Assembly: GCF_002211365.1 (NCBI RefSeq) | Contig: NZ_LOKZ01000023.1 | Location: forward strand, 310,001-374,000 | Length of the DNA: 64,000 nucleotides | Reading direction: 5' to 3' | DNA from: Rhizobium sp. R711 | GTDB lineage: Bacteria; Pseudomonadota; Alphaproteobacteria; Rhizobiales; Rhizobiaceae | Shown: one piece after another, positions 20,863-29,212 of the stretch | Position numbering within the stretch: position 1 is the first letter of the stretch | How the letters are laid out: each line of letters begins with the position of its first letter | Notes under the pieces: model-generated | Database searches by the model: none | What the model was told of the DNA's origin: nothing | What the model saw: only the letters and a program-made list of their open reading frames with translations | Program-made: the position numbers and the translations under genes

Positions 20863-22580
20863 GCATCATTTCCTTCGACCAGTGCGCCGGCTTTTTCACT
20901 CGGAATGACATAGACTTTCAAGGGCAAAGCACGACCGCGCACGCTGATTTCGCGACTTTCCACACCGGCCATATCAGCGCCTGAAAGGCTCGCGACCGTT
21001 TCGGAAATGACGATGGCTGCATCGAATTCCTTTGCAGCTGTCTCCAATCGGCTTGCAACGTTGACCGTGTCTCCGATTGCGGTCACGCTGCGCACCCGAC
21101 CATAGCCGAGCGTTCCGACGACCGCGGGGCCTGTGTGAATGCCAATGGCAATGTGAAGCGGCATGGAGAGTTCGTCCGAAAGTTCTGCTCCAAGCTTCTT
21201 TATGTCACGAACGATGGTTGCAGCGGCGGCAAGCGCCTGGCGACAGGCCTCTTCCTGGGAACTGCCAATGCCAAAAAGCGCCATGGCGCCATCGCCGATG
21301 AACTTGTCTATCCGCCCGCCAGCTTTCTCGACGGCATTGCCGACCAAGGCAAAATAGCGGTTGAGCAGAAATACGATGTCGAAGGGGAGTCGCGTTTCCG
21401 TCAATGAGGTGAAATGACGGATATCGCAGAACAGGACGGTGATCTCGCGTTCACGTCCCGGGCTCGTCTCCTGGGTGTTGGGCGGCGATGTCGTCTCCGG
21501 TGCTGCAACGAGCAGCGGTGCAACAGTCACGTCATGCGTCGGTCGCAGCTGACAGGCAAGGCGCACGTCGGACGCGGCCTTGATCCTTTTGAGCGTCGAT
21601 TGCTCCAGCTTGTCGGGCGGCGGCAGATCGTCATTGCGAGAGAGAATCTGGACGCGGCAAGTCGAACATTGCCCCTTGCCGCCACAGACGGAATAGTGCG
21701 GCAAACCGCCAAGCCTGCTTGCCTCCAGAACCGTGAAGCCGCGCGGCACGCTGATCGCCTCGCCGCCTGGGTATCGCACGGTAATTTGATTGACCCGCTC
21801 CCTCCACCGTCGCCAGGTGCGTGCACCGACGACGATCAGCAGCGCGCCGGAAAACGACCCGTAAAGGCCGGCCCGGATCATCGCGATCTGCCGCTGTGCT
21901 TGCGGGTCGGAATAATAGCGGATGTTGAGATTTTCCTGATAGCGCTGCGTATCGACCATGCCCTCGTAGGCAGGTTCGGCAATCGTGCGACCCATTTCGA
22001 TAAAGCCGAGCAAGCCAAGCACCGGCAGGAGGATCGCAACGGCGAGCAGCATTGCGGCGACACTGTCGTACCAGGGCCGGTAACGCAGCCAGAAGTGCAG
22101 GCCGATGCAGCCGTGGATCCAGACGGCAATGAGCGCAATGACCTGACGCCACCCGTTACCAGGCGAGGTGATCCAGAGCAGGCGAACGATCGTCTCGTAG
22201 TCGTCCCGATGCTGAAACAGCGTATGGGCAATGCGTGTGCCGACGACATGGTCGATCAGCAAAAGCGGAATGGAAAGCCCGAGCACGATCTGGGCCATCT
22301 CGGCGGCCGGCATGACCAGGCTCCGGCGCCTGTATACAGAGCGCAAAACCAGCATGATATGGACAAGGACAGCCCCGTAAAACACCAGCGTTCCGACAGG
22401 GTTGCGCCAGATCGCCAGGAAGATCCTTCGTCCGTCGTCGGCTGCCGAGACCGAAATCAGGCCGAGCGCATGGTTGGACAGATGCAGCAGGACAAACAGA
22501 AACATGACGAGGCCGGAACCAAGTCTGGCTCTTCTGATCGAGCGCTCTGAAAAAATACTGGTGGCAGCGACCGTCGCCAT
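20859..22580 (-). CDS. Membrane adenylate cyclase with 2Fe-2S ferredoxin domain
   Basis: A 573-aa three-part protein. Residues ~15-245 hold about five membrane helices with conserved His, resembling a succinate-dehydrogenase cytochrome b-type heme membrane domain (LVMFLFVLLHLSNHALGL). Residues ~265-350 are a 2Fe-2S ferredoxin domain with C-x5-C-x2-C (CGGKGQCSTC) and a fourth Cys in LACQLRP. Residues ~380-550 are a class III cyclase domain with both metal Asps (LFCDIRHFTS; FIGDGAMALFG) and GDTVNVASRLE, so it should be active. Inference: it couples membrane redox state to cAMP production. It overlaps the FkbM methyltransferase gene downstream. Confidence 0.9.
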   Translation of the reverse strand: MATVAATSIFSERSIRRARLGSGLVMFLFVLLHLSNHALGLISVSAADDGRRIFLAIWRNPVGTLVFYGAVLVHIMLVLRSVYRRRSLVMPAAEMAQIVLGLSIPLLLIDHVVGTRIAHTLFQHRDDYETIVRLLWITSPGNGWRQVIALIAVWIHGCIGLHFWLRYRPWYDSVAAMLLAVAILLPVLGLLGFIEMGRTIAEPAYEGMVDTQRYQENLNIRYYSDPQAQRQIAMIRAGLYGSFSGALLIVVGARTWRRWRERVNQITVRYPGGEAISVPRGFTVLEASRLGGLPHYSVCGGKGQCSTCRVQILSRNDDLPPPDKLEQSTLKRIKAASDVRLACQLRPTHDVTVAPLLVAAPETTSPPNTQETSPGREREITVLFCDIRHFTSLTETRLPFDIVFLLNRYFALVGNAVEKAGGRIDKFIGDGAMALFGIGSSQEEACRQALAAAATIVRDIKKLGAELSDELSMPLHIAIGIHTGPAVVGTLGYGRVRSVTAIGDTVNVASRLETAAKEFDAAIVISETVASLSGADMAGVESREISVRGRALPLKVYVIPSEKAGALVEGNDA

Positions 22581-22767
22581 TCATTCCCGTTCTTGAATAC
22601 CAGATGACAAATACAATAGAGAGGACGGAATTGAGATGGAATTGCCGCCACTCCGATTGCGATCGCCCTTCACATGCTTATCAGCAGAACTTAAGGAAGC
22701 CGATAGCGGAATTTCTAGTGGCAAGCACAGATATCGATTGAACAGTGTGTCGGCGGGGGTGCTGTAA

Positions 22768-23856
22768 ATGCGGGTTGCGTTCTACGCACCGTTGAAATCA
22801 CCAAACCACCCGGTGCCATCGGGCGACCGGCTGATGGCACGTCTGCTGATGCGAGCTCTCGAGCTTGCCGGACATTCGGTCGAAATAGTGTCGGAGTTTC
22901 GCAGCTTTGCAGCGACCCCGCAAGAGGCGACCGCCCGGCGCTCTGCCGGCGAAGCAGTGCTGACGCGCCTGCGGCAAAACTGGACAAGCAAGCCGCACCC
23001 TGATCTCTGGTTCTGCTATCATCCCTACTATAAATCGCCTGACATTTTCGGCCCGGTCCTCTGCCGGGAATTTTCCATTCCATACGTCACAGCCGAGGCA
23101 TCCTATTCCGAGAAGAGAGATGCGACGGAATGGGGTCAACAACAAAGACTGGTCATCGATGGCGTTCGCCAGGCAGCCGTCAACATCGTTTTCACCGCGC
23201 GTGATCGGGCGGGGCTTGCCCAAGCAATACCGACAGGTTCATTCGCAGCCTTGAAGCCCTTCATCGACACAACACTTTTCGAGACCGCGCCGCCTGAAGC
23301 GAAGCCGCAGCGCCTGATCACCGTCGCGATGATGCGCGCCGGCGACAAGATGCAGAGCTACACGATGCTTGCAGAGGCACTCCGCCTCATTGCCGATCGT
23401 CGCTGGACCCTCGCGATCGCCGGGGATGGACCAATGCGGATCGACGTAGAGCGGCTGTTTGGCTCCTTTGAACCGGGGCATATCGAATGGCTCGGAGAGC
23501 TCGGCGCTGGCGAAATCGCCCATGAGCTCGGCCGCTCGGGCATTTATGTGTGGCCGGGCTGTGGGGAGGCCTACGGGCTTGCCTATCTGGAGGCACAGGC
23601 GGCGGGATTGCCGGTCATCGCCCTGAAGACTGCGGGCGTTCCCGAAGTCGTTACCGACGGGATAACCGGCTACCTGACAGCGCCTGGCGATATAGCGGCG
23701 TTTGCGGCGGCAGTCGCGGCTCTGCTTGACGATCCCTTGGAGCGATCGGCGATGGGCGCAACCGCGCGTCACTTCGTGCTGGAAGAGCGCTCGCTCAAGG
23801 TCGCAGCCAAAGCGCTCGACGACATCTTGCAAACCTATGTGAGACGAAAAGAATGA
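22768..23856 (+). CDS. Glycosyltransferase family 4
   Basis: A 362-aa GT-B enzyme. It begins MRVAFYAPLKSPNHPVPSGDRLMARLL. The C-terminal donor domain has TVAMMRAGDKMQSYTMLAEAL, IYVWPGCGEAYGLAYLEAQAAGLPVIA (E-x7-E) and DGITGYL. It overlaps the following polysaccharide deacetylase gene by four bases, so both products probably act on one glycan. The sequence is unlike the GT4 enzyme at 6395-7642. Confidence 0.87.
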   Translation: MRVAFYAPLKSPNHPVPSGDRLMARLLMRALELAGHSVEIVSEFRSFAATPQEATARRSAGEAVLTRLRQNWTSKPHPDLWFCYHPYYKSPDIFGPVLCREFSIPYVTAEASYSEKRDATEWGQQQRLVIDGVRQAAVNIVFTARDRAGLAQAIPTGSFAALKPFIDTTLFETAPPEAKPQRLITVAMMRAGDKMQSYTMLAEALRLIADRRWTLAIAGDGPMRIDVERLFGSFEPGHIEWLGELGAGEIAHELGRSGIYVWPGCGEAYGLAYLEAQAAGLPVIALKTAGVPEVVTDGITGYLTAPGDIAAFAAAVAALLDDPLERSAMGATARHFVLEERSLKVAAKALDDILQTYVRRKE

Positions 23857-24602
23857 CTTACGAGGAAACCTGGCTACCGTTGCGGCGGGAACTCGCCCGC
23901 TGGCAGTCGGCGGGTCGACGCGCCCGGTTCTGGTTGCGCGACGACGACGCAATCGAGCCGACCGTGGCACTGGAGAGCCTGCTTACGATCACCCGTCAGG
24001 CTTGCGTTCCGGTGACGATTGCGGTCATTCCGGCATCGACTGGCCAAGCATTGGCGACGCGCCTCCTGCGCGAAGATCACGTTCTTGTTGCGGTCCACGG
24101 GTGGTCGCACGCAAACCATGCCAGCCCGGAGGAGAAAAAGCAGGAGCTTGGTCGCCACCGGCCGGCGGCAGTCGTGCTTGAGGAATTAGGCACCGGCTTC
24201 GACACACTTCAACGCCTTTATGGCCAAAGGCTCGTCCCGATGCTGGTGCCGCCCTGGAACAGGATCAGCGAGGAACTGGTTGCGCAGCTTGGCGGGCGGG
24301 ATTTCAATGCACTGTCCGTATTCGGCAGAGCCAGAGCCGGCAGTCCGATCCGCCTGCTGAATACGCATGTCGATATTGTCAATACCCGCCGACAGCGCGG
24401 GAACCGTCTACATTCGGATCTGGTCGCGGAAATGGTAGCGCAATTGAGCGCCCGCTTTGCTGATGACGAGGAACCGATCGGCATACTGACCCACCATCTG
24501 GTGCATGATGCGTCTGAATGGGAATTCCTCACCCAGCTTTTCAAGGAGACTGCTCATCATGCCGGTGCCACCTGGACGTCGGCGCGCGATCTATTGAGCT
24601 AG
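23853..24602 (+). CDS. Polysaccharide deacetylase family protein
   Basis: A 249-aa protein resembling the NodB-like polysaccharide deacetylase fold. RARFWLRDDDAIEPT supplies the Asp-Asp metal/catalytic pair and VHGWSHANH the H-x3-H metal site. It appears cytosolic: no signal peptide is visible. The ATGA overlap with the upstream GT4 gene shows coupling. Its 3' end overlaps the convergent MBL-fold gene by four bases. The most likely role is N-deacetylation of a sugar assembled by the neighbouring glycosyltransferase. Confidence 0.8.
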   Translation: MTYEETWLPLRRELARWQSAGRRARFWLRDDDAIEPTVALESLLTITRQACVPVTIAVIPASTGQALATRLLREDHVLVAVHGWSHANHASPEEKKQELGRHRPAAVVLEELGTGFDTLQRLYGQRLVPMLVPPWNRISEELVAQLGGRDFNALSVFGRARAGSPIRLLNTHVDIVNTRRQRGNRLHSDLVAEMVAQLSARFADDEEPIGILTHHLVHDASEWEFLTQLFKETAHHAGATWTSARDLLS

Positions 24603-25429
24603 ATTTCCAGGACCTGATTGTCCCTGGCGGCAAACGCTCCTGGGAATATCGCCCGGGCCTCCCGTTCCATCTGCTGCAGCTGTGTGTCTGTTCGCGACGG
24701 CGCATGGTGGAACATGGCAAACTGCTTGGTGCCGGCAATTTTCGCGAGTTCGACGCCATGCTGCCAAGTGGAGTGGCCGAAGCCCTTGAAACGCTGCATC
24801 TCGTCTTCGTTGTAGGTGCAGTCGTAGACGGCGAGATCAACGTCCTTCATCATTTCAAGCGCAACCGGATCATAGACGCCAGGGGTATGTTCTATATCGT
24901 AGATCAGCGCCACGGAACGTCCCTTCCATTCAACGCGGTAGCCGATCGCCCCGCCTGGATGGTTGAGCATGAAGGTCTTGATCTTGATCCCGGGGCGCGG
25001 CTCCAGCGTCTGGCCGGCATGAAAGTCGCGGAAACTCATCGTCGCCTGACAGATGTCGGTTTTGACGGGGAACCATGGCGGGCTGATGAACTGCTCGATC
25101 ATCTCGCGCGTGCTCATCTTGCCCTCGAGATGACCGGACCAGATCGTCAGGTCGATGGTGGGATAATAGATTGCCTTGAAGAAGGGCAGGCCGATGATGT
25201 GGTCGTAGTGACAGTGGCTGAAGAAGAGATCGACGTCCCTGACGTCCTCGTTGAGCATGGCGAGGCCTGCTTCGCGTACGCCAGATCCGGCGTCGAAGAC
25301 CATCCGGTGTTCACCGCAGCGGATTTCGATGCACGAGGTGTTGCCGCCATAGCGATCGAATTCGGGGCCCGAGACCGGGATGCTGCCGCGAACGCCCCAA
25401 AACTTTACCTGAAACAGATCTTTACTCAT
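24599..25429 (-). CDS. MBL-fold metallo-hydrolase (PhnP-like)
   Basis: A 276-aa protein starting FQVKFWGVRGSIPVSGPE, the WGxRGSxP opening typical of the phosphodiesterase-like MBL subgroup (PhnP/RNase Z-like). The metal motif FSHCHYDHIIGLPFF gives H-x-H-x-D-H. Later metal ligands are probably in the YDIEHTPG and GHSTWQHG segments. It probably hydrolyses a phosphodiester; the substrate is unknown. With many cyclase genes nearby a cyclic nucleotide is conceivable, but nothing in the sequence proves this. Confidence 0.82.
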   Translation of the reverse strand: MSKDLFQVKFWGVRGSIPVSGPEFDRYGGNTSCIEIRCGEHRMVFDAGSGVREAGLAMLNEDVRDVDLFFSHCHYDHIIGLPFFKAIYYPTIDLTIWSGHLEGKMSTREMIEQFISPPWFPVKTDICQATMSFRDFHAGQTLEPRPGIKIKTFMLNHPGGAIGYRVEWKGRSVALIYDIEHTPGVYDPVALEMMKDVDLAVYDCTYNEDEMQRFKGFGHSTWQHGVELAKIAGTKQFAMFHHAPSRTDTQLQQMEREARAIFPGAFAARDNQVLEI

Positions 25430-25778
25430 CTCGTCTTCAAAATGGCCGACCCAACAACGCTATCGCAATCATATGATGATTAGCAAGCGAAGCGTGGATT
25501 TCCATGGGCGACCCCCGTATCGTTGGTATCGTTTCTACCGGCTATCAGTTCAATCGGTAGATTTTCCTAAGCAATCGATTTTTGCTTCGGAAAGCAACTG
25601 CCTATGGTTTGTTTTCGGTAAACGGACCAGGACGCTCGGACAGGAGAGTACAGACACGTTCCGCATTTTCTGTCTATTAGATGGTTGCTCGGCCCTTCAA
25701 ATACAATTGTCGCCTCCTTCGCCAATAGTATGAGGATGCTTGGGTTGTACCGGCGATGCAACGATCGCATTGCCCGGG
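25430..25778. other. Intergenic region with a small hairpin
   Basis: No gene is seen. A 7-bp inverted repeat (TCTACCG at 25534-25540, CGGTAGA at 25555-25561) is followed by TTTTCC on the plus strand. The region holds the promoter of the MBL gene and the 3' flank of the Liv-type transporter operon. Confidence 0.35.
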
Positions 25779-26495
25779 CTAGTGAAGTCCGCCGACGCCG
25801 AGCAGACGCTCTACCGCGTCGTGATCGTCCGACAACGCCTTTGGCGTACCCGCCCATGCAAGACGCCCGCGCTCGAGAACGATGACGTGATCGGCAAACC
25901 CCAGAGCGCTCTGGATGCGTTGCTCGACGAGGAGAATGGTCATGTCGCCGGTCCTTGCAAGTTTGGCAAAGGCGGCCATCAGTTCCTCGCAGATAACAGG
26001 CGCCAATCCTTCGAGGGGTTCGTCAAGGAGAAGCACCGACGGGCGACCAAGGATCGAGCGCGCGGTCGACAGCATCTGTTGTTCGCCGCCAGAGAGCTGG
26101 TTGCCGAGATTGCGGCGTCGCTCCTTCAGCCGCGGAAACATCCCGTAGGCTTCCTCGAGCGCGCTCCTTGGCCGATCCTTCAGTCCGACGAAAAGGTTCT
26201 CCTCCACGGTCAATGTCGGAAAGACCCATCGCGCCTGCGGCACATAACCCAATCCCTTGCGCGCGCGCGCTGCACTCGGCATTGGCGTTACATCGGCGGC
26301 ACCGATGCGTATCGTGCCACCGTAGCGCTTGGTCTGTCCGGCGAGCGTCGCAAAAAGTGTAGTCTTGCCCATGCCGTTGCGACCGAGAACGGCGAGGCGC
26401 TGGCCGGCGGGAACGGAGAAGGAAACGCCTTCGAGAACGCGTGTCGGTCCGTAGCCGGCCGACAGGTTTTCGACCTCAAGCGACGTGGCTGGCAT
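25779..26495 (-). CDS. Liv-type ABC transporter ATP-binding protein, LivF type
   Basis: A 238-aa cytosolic ATPase: Walker A LGRNGMGKTT, signature LSGGEQQML, Walker B VLLLDEPLEGLAP (the LivF-type form), and the short length typical of LivF. The ATG at 26495 has GGGAG eight bases upstream and overlaps the end of the LivG-type gene. It is the fifth gene of an SBP-permease-permease-ATPase-ATPase operon directly downstream of pcaB. By position and order it corresponds to the last gene of the protocatechuate importer pcaMNVWX described in S. meliloti; the substrate is inferred from that. Confidence 0.87.
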   Translation of the reverse strand: MPATSLEVENLSAGYGPTRVLEGVSFSVPAGQRLAVLGRNGMGKTTLFATLAGQTKRYGGTIRIGAADVTPMPSAARARKGLGYVPQARWVFPTLTVEENLFVGLKDRPRSALEEAYGMFPRLKERRRNLGNQLSGGEQQMLSTARSILGRPSVLLLDEPLEGLAPVICEELMAAFAKLARTGDMTILLVEQRIQSALGFADHVIVLERGRLAWAGTPKALSDDHDAVERLLGVGGLH

Positions 26496-27240
26496 TGGCA
26501 TAGCTCCCGAGATAGGCCTCGCGAACGCGGGCATCCTTGGTGACGTCGGCGGGCGATCCATCGAAGATGATCGCACCCGCAGCGAGAACGACGACGCGCT
26601 TGGCAAAACGGAACACAAGATCCATATCGTGCTCGATCATCAGGACAGCGAGATCGGCGGGCAGGTCGGCAAGCGCCTGCTCGATGCGGCCGGTATCGCT
26701 TTGGGGAACACCGGCGGCTGGCTCATCGAGCAGGAGCACCTTCGGCCGCAGCGCCATGGCAACGGCGATCTCCAGGAGGCGCTGCTGGCCGTAGGCAATC
26801 TCGTTCACCCTGCGATGCATGAGGTGGGCTATCCCCAGCGTAGCCAGCAGATCGCTGACCTCATCCATGATGGCGGTCATCGCAAGAAAATTTCCGAACA
26901 TGCGACCCGTGCGTCCCTGACGCTGGAGGATGGCAAGGGCCACATGCTCGGCCGGCGTCATCTCGAGGAAGAGCCGGGTAACCTGGAAAGACCGAACCAG
27001 GCCGCGCTTGACGCGGCCGTTGGCCCCAACCTTTGTGACAGTCTCGCCCGCAAGCCGGACATCGCCGAAATCGGGCTGCAAGTTGCCGGTCACCAGATTG
27101 ACGAATGTCGTCTTGCCAGCTCCGTTCGGTCCGATCAGCGCCACGCGGTCGCCTGGCGCCATCGACAGTGAGACGTCATTTGTAACGGCAAGGCCGCCGA
27201 AGGATTTCCTCAGGTTGATGACTTCGAAGACCGCGCTCAA
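26476..27240 (-). CDS. Liv-type ABC transporter ATP-binding protein, LivG type
   Basis: A 254-aa ATPase: Walker A IGPNGAGKTTFVN and Walker B KVLLLDEPAAGVPQSD, with the LivG C-terminal helix (VREAYLGS). The signature is atypical (AYGQQRLLEIAVAM instead of LSGGQ), but this Y-GQQR form is common in LivG proteins. It overlaps the LivM-type permease gene by four bases. It is part of the probable protocatechuate or aromatic-acid importer. Confidence 0.88.
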   Translation of the reverse strand: MSAVFEVINLRKSFGGLAVTNDVSLSMAPGDRVALIGPNGAGKTTFVNLVTGNLQPDFGDVRLAGETVTKVGANGRVKRGLVRSFQVTRLFLEMTPAEHVALAILQRQGRTGRMFGNFLAMTAIMDEVSDLLATLGIAHLMHRRVNEIAYGQQRLLEIAVAMALRPKVLLLDEPAAGVPQSDTGRIEQALADLPADLAVLMIEHDMDLVFRFAKRVVVLAAGAIIFDGSPADVTKDARVREAYLGSYANASHVA

Positions 27241-28247
27241 TGTCCCGCCTCCTTCTTGCGGTTCAGGAGGGCGGCAGCGGAGCCATAGAGCCCCTTCGGC
27301 GCAAACAGGACGACGCCGATCAGCAGCGCGCCGACCATGGTCAGCCAGTGGAACGGGTTTGCCGCCGAGACATAATCCTCAAACAGCATGAAGATGACGG
27401 TGCCGGAGAGCGCGCCAAACAGCGAGCCTGTACCACCAAGGACGAGCATGACCAGCGATTCGGCTGACAGCGTGAACGATAGACTGTCGAGGCCGACCAC
27501 TTGTGTGGTGATGGCGTTAAGCGCCCCACCGATGCCGGCAACAGCACCCGAGATCACGTACATCTTCATCAGCGCTGCCTTTGGCGAGGCACCCATCGCG
27601 CGGATACGCACCGGATCCTCCTTGATGCCGCGACACAGCATGCCGAAGGGCGAGCGAACCATGAGGCGCAGGACGACGAAGACGATCAGCAACAGGATAA
27701 TCGCGAAGACGTAGGCGGTATGACCATAGAGATCAAATTCGAAGTAGCCGAAGATCGGATCAGCCGAGATGCCCGAGAGGCCATCGCTGCCGCCGGTCCA
27801 GCTGGATGCCTTGTTGGCGAACTCGTGGAAGAGATTGATGAGCGCGATCGACAGGACGAGCTGCGGCAGTCCATGGCTACGCAGGATAACGGCGCCACCG
27901 ACCAATCCGGCTGCAGCCCCGCCGACGATGCCTGCAAGCGTCATCAGCAGCGGATCGTTGATGCCATAATGAGCCGAGATGATGCCGGCCGCATAAGCAC
28001 CCGAGCCGAACAGCGCCGCATGGCCAAGTGTTGCAATACCGCAATAGCCGGTGACGAGATCGAGCGATAGCACAAGCATGGCGACCGCAACGATGCGCGT
28101 GAGCAGCGCCAGATTGTCCGGAAACAACAGGTAGCCGATTATGGCAAAAACGAGTATGACGGCCACGCCTGCCACATCGCGCCCCATTGAGCGGCGCGGG
28201 CGGGCTAAGGTGGACATTGCTGCTTCCGTATTCATGACGACAGCCAT
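27237..28247 (-). CDS. Liv-type ABC transporter permease, LivM type
   Basis: A 336-aa inner-membrane permease with about ten hydrophobic segments. LivM signatures include GYCGIATLGHAALFGSGAYAAGI and IKEDPVRIRAMGASPKAALMKMYVISG. The ATG at 28247 follows the stop of the LivH-type gene by one base, with AAGGA upstream; longer in-frame starts would overlap LivH. Basic C-terminus (LLNRKKEAGH). Confidence 0.88.
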   Translation of the reverse strand: MAVVMNTEAAMSTLARPRRSMGRDVAGVAVILVFAIIGYLLFPDNLALLTRIVAVAMLVLSLDLVTGYCGIATLGHAALFGSGAYAAGIISAHYGINDPLLMTLAGIVGGAAAGLVGGAVILRSHGLPQLVLSIALINLFHEFANKASSWTGGSDGLSGISADPIFGYFEFDLYGHTAYVFAIILLLIVFVVLRLMVRSPFGMLCRGIKEDPVRIRAMGASPKAALMKMYVISGAVAGIGGALNAITTQVVGLDSLSFTLSAESLVMLVLGGTGSLFGALSGTVIFMLFEDYVSAANPFHWLTMVGALLIGVVLFAPKGLYGSAAALLNRKKEAGH

Positions 28248-28248
28248 T

Positions 28249-29112
28249 CTATTTCGTCCTTCCCGCAAGGCCACGCGGGAAAATGCAGATGATGGCAATG
28301 ACCGCGAGATAGAAGAAGAATTCGCCGAACTCCGGCATCAGGTAGCGTCCGGTCGTGTCAATGCCACCAAGCAGGAGACAGGCCGCGAGCGCTCCCGGGA
28401 TGGACCCTGCGCCGCCCACCGAAACCACGACGAGGAAGGTCACCATATATCGAAGCGCATAATAGGGTTCGACCGGCAGCATCTCCGCGCCGACGACGCC
28501 GCCAAAGGCAGCAAGCCCGACAGCGACGGCAAAGCTCAGCGCATAAATGACTTCGGTGCGTACGCCGAGCGCTGCCGCCATGGCGGCATTGTCGACTGAG
28601 GCGCGCAGCTTGACGCCGAAGCTCGTCCTTTCGATTGCGTACCAAAGGCCGCCGGCAACGGCAAGACCACACAGGATGGCAAAGAGGCGATGGACGGGGA
28701 TCGTGCGGAAACCGAGATCAGCGGAACCCTGAAGGTCTTGCGGCAAAGGGATTGTTTTCAGGGTCGGACCGAAAACGTAATTGGCAATGCCGATAATGCA
28801 GAAGGTGATGCCAATCGTCATCAGCACCTGCGTCAGCTCCGGCGCTCCGTAGATGCGTCTGTAGAGAAAACGTTCGATCGGAATCGCGATGATGACCGTT
28901 CCAATGACCGCGGCGATCACTGCAACGCCGTAGCCGAGCCCGAGATCGCGTGCCGCATAGGACGCAATGTAGCCGCCGATCATGGCAAAGGCGCCGTGCG
29001 CGAGATTGACGACGCGCATCAATCCCATCGTCACCGACAGCCCGATCGAGATGACGAACAGCACCATGCCATAGGCAAGCGCATCGACGGCTATGCTGAA
29101 GACTGTTTGCAT
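28249..29112 (-). CDS. Liv-type ABC transporter permease, LivH type
   Basis: A 287-aa inner-membrane permease. It starts MQTVFSIAVDALAYGMVLFVISIGLSVTMGLMRVVNLAHGAF, the standard LivH opening, and has FGVKLRASVDNAAMAAALGV in the EAA region. Start chosen at 29112 with GGGAT upstream; a longer frame to 29181 lacks family sequence. It pairs with the LivM-type permease next door. Confidence 0.88.
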   Translation of the reverse strand: MQTVFSIAVDALAYGMVLFVISIGLSVTMGLMRVVNLAHGAFAMIGGYIASYAARDLGLGYGVAVIAAVIGTVIIAIPIERFLYRRIYGAPELTQVLMTIGITFCIIGIANYVFGPTLKTIPLPQDLQGSADLGFRTIPVHRLFAILCGLAVAGGLWYAIERTSFGVKLRASVDNAAMAAALGVRTEVIYALSFAVAVGLAAFGGVVGAEMLPVEPYYALRYMVTFLVVVSVGGAGSIPGALAACLLLGGIDTTGRYLMPEFGEFFFYLAVIAIICIFPRGLAGRTK

Positions 29113-29212
29113 GAGGCTATCCCGATGCTGTTGGAGCGGCCGGCATTGCGGTGCTTTAAGCGCGCCTGGCGCTACAAGCATTTTCTGGTACCGCTGCAGA
29201 TATCAGAGGCCT

